This document shows, in pieces, positions 1-8,007 of a DNA stretch of 31,960 nt. The translations under genes were made by a program, and so were the position numbers. The stretch is from an uncultured Clostridia bacterium (GTDB taxonomy: Bacteria; Bacillota; Clostridia; Christensenellales; Aristaeellaceae). The stretch covers positions 1 through 31,960 of the forward strand of contig CALGYL010000025.1 in assembly GCA_937934775.1 (NCBI GenBank). Reading direction: 5' to 3'. The stretch's first letter is position 1, and each line of letters starts with the position of its first letter. Under the pieces are notes generated by a model. The model was not told where the DNA came from. It saw only the letters and a program-made list of their open reading frames with translations, and did not search any database.

Positions 1-47
1 TTTTTTGTGCGCCGGAGGTTCCCGCAATGGCCCAACCGATGGAAAAG

Positions 48-56
48 TGCTATAAT
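48..56 (+). promoter_or_regulatory. extended -10 promoter of the Nudix gene
   Basis: The bases read TGC followed by TATAAT (hexamer 51-56), a perfect extended -10 element. No good -35 is visible, which is normal for extended -10 promoters. The predicted transcript starts near 63, so a coding start upstream of that is unlikely and the ATG at 91 is favoured. Confidence 0.6.
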
Positions 57-90
57 GAGCGGGTTCAATGTTTTGGTGGAGGATGAGCGT

Positions 91-498
91 ATGAAGGTGG
101 TGGCGGCGGCGGTGGAGCGCGGCGGGCTTGTATTGGTACTCAGGCGCGCACCCGGCCAGAAATTGGAAGGGAAATGGGAATTTCCCGGCGGCAAGGTGGA
201 GCCGGGGGAGAGTGACCATCAGGCATTGGAGCGGGAACTGATGGAAGAATTGAAAATCCACGGAAAAGCGGGCGAATTTGTCGGCGAGAGCGCGTTTGCT
301 TACGACTTTGGTGAAATACGGCTGAAGCTGTACCGGTACGACTGGCAGGCGGGCGAGCTGACGCTGACGGTGCACGACCGGCTTATGTGGACGGCCCCGG
401 AAGCGCTCCCGGACGTGGACTTTGCGCCGGCGGACGTGCCGCTGGCCTTAAGGCTGAAAGCGGTGATGCTGGGCGGGCCCGGCCAAATCAGGTTATAA
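91..498 (+). CDS. Nudix hydrolase, MutT-like (8-oxo-dGTP diphosphatase family)
   Basis: This 135-residue protein has the size of MutT. The Nudix box runs from about G34 to I56: G-x5-E40, then R48-E49 and E52-E53, the metal-binding glutamates. The usual glycine near the end of the box is a lysine here (EELKI). MutT enzymes remove oxidised nucleotides such as 8-oxo-dGTP from the cytoplasmic pool, but Nudix substrates cannot be fixed from sequence alone. The start at 91 is chosen because GGAGG lies at 78-82 and a TATAAT sits at 51-56. The longer open frame back to base 7 would place its start upstream of the promoter. The gene is followed after about 90 bases by an ABC exporter, probably a separate function. 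Confidence 0.85.
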   Translation: MKVVAAAVERGGLVLVLRRAPGQKLEGKWEFPGGKVEPGESDHQALERELMEELKIHGKAGEFVGESAFAYDFGEIRLKLYRYDWQAGELTLTVHDRLMWTAPEALPDVDFAPADVPLALRLKAVMLGGPGQIRL

Positions 499-588
499 GC
501 CGCCGCGGCGGGATATAAAGCGCCGCATTCCGGGAATCCTGGGGTCTTAGGCGTGTAAACCAAACAAAAGTAGAACCGGGGTATTGTC

Positions 589-2319
589 ATGGGCGTGTTT
601 AAGAAGTATTTTATGTCCTACCGCCGCCCGTTCTATCTGGCGATCGCCTGCGTCGCGATGGAGGCGGTGTGCGACCTGATGGGTCCGACGATTATGGCGC
701 GTATTCTGGATGAGGGTGTCCGGGCGTCGAATCTTTCGCGCGTTTATTTCTGGGGCGCGATGATGCTGCTCGTCACGGCGTTCGGCGCGGTGTTCGCGCT
801 GATCCGGAACGCCCTGTCCAGCCGCGTTTCCCAGAAGGTCGGTGCGGATCTGCGGCGCGATCAGTTTGAAAAGATCCTGAGGTTCTCTGAAGCCGGTGCG
901 GACAGGATATCGTCCGGTTCCCTGATCACCAGGATGACCGGCGACATCAATCAGATCGTCCAGTTTGTCAATGGCGCGATGCGCATCTTCCTGAAAGCCC
1001 CGATCACCTGTCTGGGCAGCATGGCGCTGGCGGCGATGCTGAACTTTCGCCTGAGCCTCGTGGTCTACGGCGTGGTGGCGCTGGTGGGGGCGCTCATCGT
1101 CTTGAGTATGAAATTGAGCTATCCCCGGTACGCGCTGCTTCAGAAGGCGGTGGACCGGATGAACTCGGTGGTGCAGGAGTACCTGATGGGTGTCCGGCTC
1201 GTCAAGGCCTTCGGTACCTACGATGCGGAAGCCGGGCGGTTCGGGGAAGCCAACGAAGGGCAGATGCGCAGGGAAGTCTCGGCGCAGATGGTGATTACGC
1301 TTCTGTCGCCGCTGATGACCCTGTCCATTGGTCTGGGCACCGCGCTGATCATCGCGCTGGGCGCCAACCTGTTCCAGGAAGGGCTTGCGACCCCGGGCGA
1401 CATCTCCGCCTTTACAATCTACATGGCGCAGATCCTGATATCGCTGACGATGATGACCAACATTTTCACCATTTTCGTGCGCACCAAGGCGTCAGCGCTG
1501 CGCATTCAGGAGGTTTTTAGTGCCGAGGAGGACTTCGCCTCCGATGGAGGCGGCGACGCGGCCGATGTGCCCGGCGGCTCAGTGGAATTTGACCATGTGA
1601 CCTTCGCCTACCCGGGCGGCAGCGGGCTGCCCGCGCTTTCCGATGTATCCTTCTCTGCGGAGGCGGGGCGTTCGCTGGCGGTGATCGGCCCGACCGGCAG
1701 CGGCAAATCCACGCTGGCCTGGCTTCTTTTGCGGTTTTACGATGTGAGCAGCGGACGGGTGCTGCTGGGCGGGCGGGACATCCGGACGCTACCGGTGGAG
1801 GCGGTTCGCAGCGCGGTGGCACTGGCGCCGCAGAAGGCGATGCTCTTTACCGGCACCGCGGCGGAGAACCTGCGCTGGGGCGACCCTGCGGCGACGGACG
1901 AGGCACTGTGGATGGCACTGGACATGGCGCAGGCAGATTTTCTGCGTGATACGCCTGACGGGCTTCAAAGTTCCCTCAGCGGCGGCGCGGTCAACCTGTC
2001 GGGCGGGCAGAAGCAGCGGCTGTCCATCGCGCGGGCGCTGATCCGGAAGGCGAGGGTGCTTGTCATTGACGACGCCACGAGCGCTCTGGACGCCCTGACC
2101 GAGGCAAAGGTCCGGGACGACCTGATGCATGCCCGGGGCGGGCGCACGCTGATCCTGATCACCCAGCGGTGCACCACCGCGATGTTTGCAGATTCCATCC
2201 TGGTGCTGGACGGCGGCCGCGCGGTGGGTCTGGGCAGCCACAGGGAGCTTCTGAAAACCTGCGAGACCTACAGGGATCTGTACCGCTCCCAGGTGGCCGG
2301 AGAGGGGGCGCTGGCATGA
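589..2319 (+). CDS. ABC exporter half-transporter, degenerate-site subunit (heterodimeric MDR type)
   Basis: This 576-residue protein has an N-terminal six-helix exporter domain (about residues 1-320) and a C-terminal ATPase. Walker A is G367-T375 (GPTGSGKST) and the signature is L470-Q474 (LSGGQ). Two catalytic positions are altered. The Walker B motif ends D494-D495, with Asp where the catalytic Glu normally sits, and the H-loop histidine is Gln526 (ITQR). This pattern is known from heterodimeric exporters such as TM287/288, BmrCD and LmrCD, where one of the two ATP sites does not turn over. The next gene overlaps it by 4 bases and supplies the partner. Likely role: efflux of drugs, lipids or peptides across the cytoplasmic membrane; the substrate is unknown. 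Confidence 0.9.
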   Translation: MGVFKKYFMSYRRPFYLAIACVAMEAVCDLMGPTIMARILDEGVRASNLSRVYFWGAMMLLVTAFGAVFALIRNALSSRVSQKVGADLRRDQFEKILRFSEAGADRISSGSLITRMTGDINQIVQFVNGAMRIFLKAPITCLGSMALAAMLNFRLSLVVYGVVALVGALIVLSMKLSYPRYALLQKAVDRMNSVVQEYLMGVRLVKAFGTYDAEAGRFGEANEGQMRREVSAQMVITLLSPLMTLSIGLGTALIIALGANLFQEGLATPGDISAFTIYMAQILISLTMMTNIFTIFVRTKASALRIQEVFSAEEDFASDGGGDAADVPGGSVEFDHVTFAYPGGSGLPALSDVSFSAEAGRSLAVIGPTGSGKSTLAWLLLRFYDVSSGRVLLGGRDIRTLPVEAVRSAVALAPQKAMLFTGTAAENLRWGDPAATDEALWMALDMAQADFLRDTPDGLQSSLSGGAVNLSGGQKQRLSIARALIRKARVLVIDDATSALDALTEAKVRDDLMHARGGRTLILITQRCTTAMFADSILVLDGGRAVGLGSHRELLKTCETYRDLYRSQVAGEGALA

Positions 2320-4154
2320 GCGATCATCAGCCGTCCGGAAAGCAGCCGCAGATCGGGAAGGGTTTTGGCAATGCGGGCGCGCGTTTTGCGCCCGGCCAGA
2401 AGGCGCGGGACGCCCGCGGCACGCTGCGCCGCGTGGCCCTTTTGTACAAAGATCAAAAAGCCGCGCTGGCTGTGATCATGGGCCTCACGGCGCTGTCGGC
2501 GCTTGTGTCCGTTTTGATTCCCTACTGGACGGGCCGCGCATTCAACGCCTTTGCCGGATCGAGCCTGAACGGGGATCTCCTCTCGACATGCCTTCTGGTC
2601 ATCGTGGCGCTGAACCTTACCAGCTATGTGGCGGGCACCGCCTGCGACACACTGATGCTGAAGGCCTCCCAGCGGCTGGTCCGGTCGTTGCGCGGCGCTT
2701 TTTTCGACAAACTCCAGCGCCTGCCGCTCCGGTTTTTCGATACCCGCGCCCACGGCGATACGATGAGCCGCCTGTCCAGCGATGTGGACAGCATTTCGGC
2801 CACCATCGCCCAGTCCACCACACAGATTCTGTCCAGCGTCCTGTCGCTGACCGGCTCGCTGGTTGTGATGCTGGCGCTGAGCGTTCCGCTGACGCTGGTT
2901 ACGCTTATCTCTGTGCCGCTGGTGGGCCTTCTGACCCGGATGATCTCAAAAAAAAGCCGCACCCACTTTCTGGCGCAGCAGCGCGCGCTGGGCGCGATGA
3001 ACGGCGTGGTGGAGGAGACCATCACCGGCATGCGGATGGTCAAGGCCTTCGGGCGGCAGGAGGAAGTGCTTAGTGAGCTCTCAGGTATCAACGAGCGGCT
3101 GTGCGAAAGCGGCTACCGGGCGCAGCTATGGTCGGGTCTCATGATGCCGCTGGTCAACGTGATCGGCAACCTCACCTTCGCGTTGGTGTCCATCGCGGGC
3201 GGCTGGCTCTCCATCACCGCGGGGCTGTCCGTGGGCGCGGTGGTCAGCTTTCTCGGCTATTCCAAGCAGTTTGCCAGGCCTCTGAACGCGGTGGCCGGGC
3301 TGTTTGCGACCATCCAGTCGGCCCTGGCGGGCGCGGAGCGCGTGTTTGAGGTGCTGGACGAGGCGGAGGAGCCAGCGGATGTGCCGGGCGCGCAGGACCT
3401 GATGAGCACCAAGGGCGGCGTGGAATTCTTGGACGTTTGCTTCTCCTACGATAAAAACCGGCCGGTGCTGGACCACGTTCAGTTTTCCGTGCCCGATGGG
3501 AAGGTCTGCGCGCTGGTGGGCGAGACCGGGTCCGGCAAGACCACCATTGTGAATCTGTTGACCCGGTTCTATGATCCGGACTCCGGGCAAATCCAGATCG
3601 ACGGGCAGGACATTCAAAAGGTCACCCGCGAAAGCCTGCGCCGCGTATTCTCGGTGGTGCTGCAGGATACCTGCCTGTTTACCGGCACCATCATGGACAA
3701 CATCCGCTACGCCCGGCCAGGCGCGACGGACGCGGAAGTGATGCAGGCGGCGAAGCTGGCCCGCGCGCACGGCTTCATCGAACGATTGCCCTCCGGCTAT
3801 CAGACGATGTTGACCGGCAACGCCGATTCGCTCAGCGAGGGGCAGCGGCAGCTCTTGGCCATTGCGCGGGCGGTTCTCTGCGAGAGCCGCATTCTGATCC
3901 TGGACGAGGCCACATCCTCCGTCGATACCAAGACCGAAAAAGACATCCAGCGGGCCATGCTGGGCCTGATGCAGGGCCGCACGTCCTTCCTGATCGCCCA
4001 CCGCCTTTCCACCATTCGAGACGCCGACCAGATTCTGGTGCTCTCAAACGGCCGCATCGTCGAGCGCGGCGACCATGCCGCCCTCATGGCGCGGAAGGGC
4101 CATTACTACCAGATGGTCGTCAGCCAGATGGGCCTGGAAGCGCAGGGGGCGTAG
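2316..4154 (+). CDS. ABC exporter half-transporter, catalytic-site subunit (heterodimeric MDR type)
   Basis: A 612-residue partner of the preceding gene. It has an N-terminal extension of about 50 polar residues, then the membrane domain, then the ATPase. Walker A is G402-T410 (GETGSGKTT). Walker B is canonical with catalytic E531 (ILILDEATS) and the H-loop H562 (IAHR) is present. The signature is altered to L506-S-E-G-Q510. Together with the first subunit this gives one consensus site (this Walker B with the partner's LSGGQ) and one degenerate site. The start at 2316 overlaps the upstream stop as ATGA and has GGAGAGGG just upstream. An in-frame extension back to 2169 lies inside the upstream gene and is rejected. 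The two genes are translationally coupled. Confidence 0.9.
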   Translation: MSDHQPSGKQPQIGKGFGNAGARFAPGQKARDARGTLRRVALLYKDQKAALAVIMGLTALSALVSVLIPYWTGRAFNAFAGSSLNGDLLSTCLLVIVALNLTSYVAGTACDTLMLKASQRLVRSLRGAFFDKLQRLPLRFFDTRAHGDTMSRLSSDVDSISATIAQSTTQILSSVLSLTGSLVVMLALSVPLTLVTLISVPLVGLLTRMISKKSRTHFLAQQRALGAMNGVVEETITGMRMVKAFGRQEEVLSELSGINERLCESGYRAQLWSGLMMPLVNVIGNLTFALVSIAGGWLSITAGLSVGAVVSFLGYSKQFARPLNAVAGLFATIQSALAGAERVFEVLDEAEEPADVPGAQDLMSTKGGVEFLDVCFSYDKNRPVLDHVQFSVPDGKVCALVGETGSGKTTIVNLLTRFYDPDSGQIQIDGQDIQKVTRESLRRVFSVVLQDTCLFTGTIMDNIRYARPGATDAEVMQAAKLARAHGFIERLPSGYQTMLTGNADSLSEGQRQLLAIARAVLCESRILILDEATSSVDTKTEKDIQRAMLGLMQGRTSFLIAHRLSTIRDADQILVLSNGRIVERGDHAALMARKGHYYQMVVSQMGLEAQGA

Positions 4155-4178
4155 AAAGTGCGGGAGGCGCGGGAGATT

Positions 4179-4224
4179 GCGGGGCTCTGCCCCGCGCCCT
4201 GCCAGAGGGATTGAATCCCTCTGG
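4179..4224. repeat. pair of GC-rich hairpins after the ABC exporter genes
   Basis: Two adjacent perfect stem-loops follow the exporter stop codon. The first is GCGGGGC (4179-4185) with loop TCT and GCCCCGC (4189-4195). The second is CCAGAGGGA (4202-4210) with loop TTGAA and TCCCTCTGG (4216-4224). There is no T-run directly after them. They look like a modular intergenic repeat or 3'-end stabilising structure rather than a classical terminator. Confidence 0.6.
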
Positions 4225-4276
4225 ACTCCCCACAAGGGAGAAAGAGAACCGGAAAGGTAATCATTCGGTGACATAA

Positions 4277-4309
4277 AAAAGTGCAGGATGCGATGCATTC
4301 TACACTTTT
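4277..4309. terminator. bidirectional terminator between convergent operons
   Basis: AAAAGTG-c-AGGATGC (4277-4291) pairs with GCATTCT-a-CACTTTT (4295-4309) around a GAT loop, with one C/A mismatch and one wobble. The outer arms are A-rich and T-rich, so each strand ends the hairpin in a T-run. It lies between the exporter genes (plus) and livF (minus), as expected for a shared terminator. Confidence 0.7.
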
Positions 4310-4358
4310 ATACTTTTTGAGTGGGGTCAAGGCGCATCATGCTCCTTGTGGGATTCCA

Positions 4359-4373
4359 AAGGGCGGCGCCCTT
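4359..4373. repeat. small GC-rich hairpin downstream of livF
   Basis: AAGGGC (4359-4364), loop GGC and GCCCTT (4368-4373) form a compact stem just after the livF stop. Read on the minus strand, the neighbouring bases 4339-4358 resemble the plus-strand bases 4222-4241 (TGGA-TCCC-ACAAGG-AG pattern). The flanks of the convergent region therefore form a diverged inverted repeat around the terminator. Confidence 0.45.
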
Positions 4374-4391
4374 CGGCGTACTCCCGTTTCC

Positions 4392-5114
4392 CTACTTCTC
4401 CCGCGTTTTGCCCAGGTAGGCCTCGCGTACCTGCTTGTTCTCGAGCAGTTCCTCGCCGGTTCCGGACAGGGTGATGTGCCCGGTCTCCAGCACGTAGCCG
4501 TAGTTGGCGGCGCGCAGCGCGGCGTTGGCGTTCTGCTCGATCAGGAGGATGGTGATGCCTTCCTTGTTGAGGGTGCGGATGATGGAGAAGATGTCCCGCA
4601 CGACCATCGGCGCAAGGCCCAGAGACGGCTCGTCCATCATGAGGATTTTGGGCTTGGACATCAGTCCGCGGCCGACCGCCAGCATCTGCTGTTCGCCGCC
4701 GGAGAGCGTGCCCGCCAGCTGCCAGTTGCGCTCCTTGAGGCGCGGGAACAGCTGATAGACGTGCTCGATGTCGGCTTCGATGCCGGTCTTGTCCGAGCGC
4801 ATGTAGGCGCCGATGCGCAGATTCTCCAATACCGTCAGGTTCGGGAACACGCGGCGGCCTTCCGGCACCAGCGCGATGCCCTTTTCCACGATCTTCTGGG
4901 TATCCATGCCGCTGATGGGCTCGCCTTTGTAGGTGATGATGCCTTGGGACGGATGCACCAGGCCGCTGATGGCCCGGAGCGTGGTGGACTTGCCCGCACC
5001 GTTGGCGCCGATCAGCGTGACGATGGCGCCTTCATCGACCTTGAACGAGATCCCCTTGAGGGCTTCGATCCCGCCGTAGCTGACTTTCAGATCTTTGACT
5101 TCCAGCAGGCTCAT
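4392..5114 (-). CDS. livF: branched-chain amino-acid ABC transporter ATP-binding protein LivF
   Basis: A 240-residue ATPase, the normal LivF length. Walker A is G36-T44 (GANGAGKST), the signature is LSGGEQQ at about 137-143, and Walker B ends D161-E162 (ILMMDEPSLGLAP, the LivF-type form). It powers uptake of Leu/Ile/Val-type substrates with LivG, on the cytoplasmic face of the LivHM channel. Its ATG overlaps the livG stop codon as ATGA, indicating translational coupling. It is the last gene of the operon, which ends at the shared terminator around 4277-4309. Confidence 0.95.
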   Translation of the reverse strand: MSLLEVKDLKVSYGGIEALKGISFKVDEGAIVTLIGANGAGKSTTLRAISGLVHPSQGIITYKGEPISGMDTQKIVEKGIALVPEGRRVFPNLTVLENLRIGAYMRSDKTGIEADIEHVYQLFPRLKERNWQLAGTLSGGEQQMLAVGRGLMSKPKILMMDEPSLGLAPMVVRDIFSIIRTLNKEGITILLIEQNANAALRAANYGYVLETGHITLSGTGEELLENKQVREAYLGKTREK

Positions 5115-5950
5115 GCTTCTTCCACCCCCAAGTAGGCCTTGATGACGTCCGGGTTGAACTGCACCTCGGCGGGCGTGCCGGAAGCGATGTACTTGCCGAA
5201 GTCGATCACGTAGATTCGGTCGGAGATGTCCATGACCAGGTTCATGTGGTGCTCGATCATGAAGACGGTGAGATTGAACTGCTTCTTGATCTTGCGGATG
5301 AAGTCGGAAAGGTCGTCCGTCTCCTGCGGATTCATGCCGGCGGCAGGCTCGTCGAGCAGCAAAAGGCTTGGGCTGGTGGCGAGCGCGCGCACGATCTCAA
5401 GAACCCTCTGCTTGCCGTAGGGCAGGGAGGAGGACTTCTCGTCCTTCACCGCCGAAAGGCCCAGCGAGTCGATCAGCTCGAGCGATTCGCGGCGGATGCG
5501 CGCCTCCTCCGCCCAATTGAGGCGGAAGGCGGCCGACACCACGTTGGCCTTGACGTGCATGTGTTTGGCGATCAGCACGTTTTCAAACACCGTCAGGTCT
5601 TTGAACAGACGAATGTTCTGGAAAGTCCGCGCCACGCCCTTCGCGGTGATCTGATCGGGCGTGTGGGTGACGAGCTTTGAATACTCGCCGTTGTGCCCGC
5701 CGGCGTACAGTTTCCTCATCTTGCCGGTGGGGAACCCTTCCGCGATGGTCTCGCCGCGCAGCGCCACGCGGCCGTTGGTGGGCGCGTAGACGCTGGTGAT
5801 CACGTTGAACGCGGTGGTCTTGCCCGCCCCGTTGGGGCCGATGAGCGCGACGATTTCGCCCTCGTTCACATCCAGCGACAGGTCGCTGACGGCGACCACG
5901 CCGCCGAATTGCATGGTTACATTGTCCAGATGCAGTACGTTATTTGCCAT
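5111..5950 (-). CDS. livG: branched-chain amino-acid ABC transporter ATP-binding protein LivG
   Basis: A 279-residue ATPase from the chosen ATG. Walker A is G38-T46 (GPNGAGKTT). The signature is the LivG-type LPYGKQR and Walker B is LLLLDEPAAGMNP. The insertion between Walker A and the Q-loop that marks LivG is present, containing the YAGGHNGEYSKL stretch. Start choice: the ATG at 5950 has GGGAGG upstream, whereas an in-frame GTG at 5959 overlaps that ribosome binding site. The gene begins 11 bases inside the end of livM and overlaps livF by 4 bases. Substrate class is inferred from the complete five-gene set; a related amide or urea importer cannot be wholly excluded. Confidence 0.94.
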   Translation of the reverse strand: MANNVLHLDNVTMQFGGVVAVSDLSLDVNEGEIVALIGPNGAGKTTAFNVITSVYAPTNGRVALRGETIAEGFPTGKMRKLYAGGHNGEYSKLVTHTPDQITAKGVARTFQNIRLFKDLTVFENVLIAKHMHVKANVVSAAFRLNWAEEARIRRESLELIDSLGLSAVKDEKSSSLPYGKQRVLEIVRALATSPSLLLLDEPAAGMNPQETDDLSDFIRKIKKQFNLTVFMIEHHMNLVMDISDRIYVIDFGKYIASGTPAEVQFNPDVIKAYLGVEEA

Positions 5951-7052
5951 CTCGCGCACCTCCCGCCGAAGCGCCGCTCCGCTTTCTCCAGAAGAAATCC
6001 CAGGAGAATTCGTTGGTGCCCATGAGGCCGCGCCGGTAGAACAGCACCACCACCATCAGAAGCACCGAGAACACCACCATGCGGAAGCCGGTGCGCAAAA
6101 GCGGCACCTGGAAGGTCCCGATGGTGAGCGGCGTATCGAAGAACCGGAGCCACCACTCCTTGGCGGCGGTCACGAGGAAGGCGGAGAACACGCTGCCCGT
6201 CACCGAGCCGATGCCGCCGATGACCACGATCAGAAGGATGTCGTAGGTCATGGAGATCTTAAAGGTGGAGGAGTCGATGGACTGCATGAACATCGCCAGC
6301 ATGCCGCCCGCGATGGCCGTGAAGAAGGAGCTGATCACAAACGCCAGATTCTTGTGCTTCATGAGGTTGATGCCCATCGCCTCGGCTGCGATCTCATCCT
6401 CCCGGATGGCCTTGAACGCGCGCCCGTAGCTGGACTTGATGAGCAGCACGATCGCGCCGATGCACACCGCGGCGATGATGAATGTCGTCACGATGGAGCC
6501 CAGCTTCGGGATGCTCTTGAGGCCGTAGGAGCCGTTGGTCACAGTGTTCAGTTCCGGGCTGGCCACAACGGCCCGCACGATTTCGGAGAAGCCCAGCGTG
6601 GCGATGGCCAGATAGTCGCTCTTCAGGCGCAGGATCGGCATCCCAATCAGCGCCGCGAACCCGGCGGCCACCAGACCGCCCGCGATCAGCGCAAGGAAAG
6701 GATAGGTCGTCTGCAGCCAGCCGGGGGCCCCGTCCAGGAATGTCTTGAAGGAGATGATGGCGGAGGAGATGCCATCCATGTAGTACACGCCTTCAATCTT
6801 CGCGGTGGGGATGGTCAGAATGGCGGTGGTGTAAGCACCCAGCGCCATAAAGCCCGCCTGACCCAGCGAGAACAAGCCCGTGAAGCCGTTCAGAAGGTTC
6901 ATCGAAACCGCCGCGATGGCGAGAATCGCGCTCTTCTGCAAAACCGAGTACAGCATACCCTGCGAAAACCGGTTCGCTTCCAGCACATTGAGCGCAATGA
7001 GAAGCAGCGCGATTGTGATGAGCGATAGAAGCCACTTCGTCGTCTTTTTCAT
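5940..7052 (-). CDS. livM: branched-chain amino-acid ABC transporter permease LivM
   Basis: A 370-residue integral membrane permease with multiple hydrophobic segments. It carries the LivM-type cytoplasmic loop AIREDEIAAEAMGINLMKHK that contacts the ATPases, and the conserved glycine-rich stretch GGIGSVTGSVFSAFL near the C-terminus. With LivH it forms the transmembrane pathway. The ATG at 7052 has AAGGTG about nine bases upstream and begins six bases after the livH stop, consistent with a polycistronic message. Confidence 0.93.
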   Translation of the reverse strand: MKKTTKWLLSLITIALLLIALNVLEANRFSQGMLYSVLQKSAILAIAAVSMNLLNGFTGLFSLGQAGFMALGAYTTAILTIPTAKIEGVYYMDGISSAIISFKTFLDGAPGWLQTTYPFLALIAGGLVAAGFAALIGMPILRLKSDYLAIATLGFSEIVRAVVASPELNTVTNGSYGLKSIPKLGSIVTTFIIAAVCIGAIVLLIKSSYGRAFKAIREDEIAAEAMGINLMKHKNLAFVISSFFTAIAGGMLAMFMQSIDSSTFKISMTYDILLIVVIGGIGSVTGSVFSAFLVTAAKEWWLRFFDTPLTIGTFQVPLLRTGFRMVVFSVLLMVVVLFYRRGLMGTNEFSWDFFWRKRSGASAGGARDGK

Positions 7053-7058
7053 ATCGCA

Positions 7059-7940
7059 TCACACCTTATCCGTAGTCTTTTCGCCGAACAGGCCCGTGGG
7101 CATGAACAGCAGCATGACGATCAGCAGGACGAACGTGAAGGCGTCCGAGAAAGTGGAAGCGCCCGCCGCTACCAGCGCCGTTTCGAACATGCCGATGACA
7201 AATCCGCCCACCATCGCGCCCGGGACCGAACCGATGCCGCCCAGAACCGCCGCCACGAAGCACTTGAGTCCCGGCAGCGTGCCACTGAAGGGGTTCACCG
7301 ACATGCGGTCGGTGAAGTAGAGGATCGAGCCCACCGCGGCCAGCGCCGAGCCGATCACAAACGTGACGGAGATGACGGTGTTGATCTTGATGCCCATGAG
7401 CTTGGAAGTTTCAAAATCCTTGCTGACGGCGCGCATCGCCATGCCGATCTTCGTGTGGTTGATCAGTTGGGTCAGGCCCCACACCAGAAGGATCGCGATC
7501 ACCGGCGTGATGAAGGTGACCAGCGAAGCCGATACGCTGCCGATCTGGAAGATGCGCTTGAGGAAGGGAATCTCGGGATAGGGCTTCGGCAACGCCGAGA
7601 ACAGGTAGGTGGCCAGGTTTTGCAGAAGGTAGGAGACGCCGATGGCCGAGATCATGATGGACATCCGGGGCGCGGAACGAAGCGGCGCGTAGGCGGCGCG
7701 CTCGATGGCGAAGCCCAGAAGGATGGTGCACGCGATCACGATCGGGATCGAAATCTGCCAGGGCAGGCTGGACATGGCGAAGATCATGAAATAGCCGGCC
7801 ATCATGAAGATATCGCCGTGGGCAAAGTTGATCAGCCGCAGAATTCCATACACCATCGTATAGCCGATGGCGATCAGCGCATAGGCGCCGCCCAGCGAAA
7901 TGCCGGTCAGGAAGTGCTGCGTTAACGTTGTCAAGCTCAT
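7059..7940 (-). CDS. livH: branched-chain amino-acid ABC transporter permease LivH
   Basis: A 293-residue polytopic permease of typical LivH length. Diagnostic stretches are GGAYALIAIGYTMVYGILRL and NFAHGDIFM near the N-terminus, the RAVSKDFETSKLMGI cytoplasmic loop, and AAVLGGIGSVPGAMVGGF. It pairs with LivM. GGAGGG lies five bases before the ATG. It is separated from livK by about 67 bases holding a strong hairpin, a common arrangement that lets the binding protein be made in excess of the membrane parts. Confidence 0.95.
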   Translation of the reverse strand: MSLTTLTQHFLTGISLGGAYALIAIGYTMVYGILRLINFAHGDIFMMAGYFMIFAMSSLPWQISIPIVIACTILLGFAIERAAYAPLRSAPRMSIMISAIGVSYLLQNLATYLFSALPKPYPEIPFLKRIFQIGSVSASLVTFITPVIAILLVWGLTQLINHTKIGMAMRAVSKDFETSKLMGIKINTVISVTFVIGSALAAVGSILYFTDRMSVNPFSGTLPGLKCFVAAVLGGIGSVPGAMVGGFVIGMFETALVAAGASTFSDAFTFVLLIVMLLFMPTGLFGEKTTDKV

Positions 7941-7963
7941 GGAATCCCTCCGACTTTACAAGA

Positions 7964-7992
7964 CACAGGGGCCGATGGAATCGGCCCCTGTG
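7964..7992 (-). terminator. intercistronic hairpin between livK and livH
   Basis: A perfect 13-bp stem, CACAGGGGCCGAT (7964-7976) with ATCGGCCCCTGTG (7980-7992), closes a three-base loop. On the transcribed minus strand it is followed by TCTTGT, only a weak U-tract. It probably acts as a partial terminator or as a 3' stabiliser of a livK-only transcript, raising binding-protein level relative to the downstream genes. Confidence 0.7.
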
Positions 7993-8007
7993 GCGCTAGT
8001 CCACCGT

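Noticed and set aside
4281..5135. 284-residue plus-strand frame opposite livF
   Set aside because: Antisense to a gene with intact Walker A, signature and Walker B motifs, and it begins within the terminator hairpin.
5796..7028. 410-residue open frame on the plus strand opposite livM
   Set aside because: It is antisense to livM and livG, which have full family motifs. Its composition (long His/Asp/Gly/Gln runs) is typical of antisense frames in high-GC DNA.
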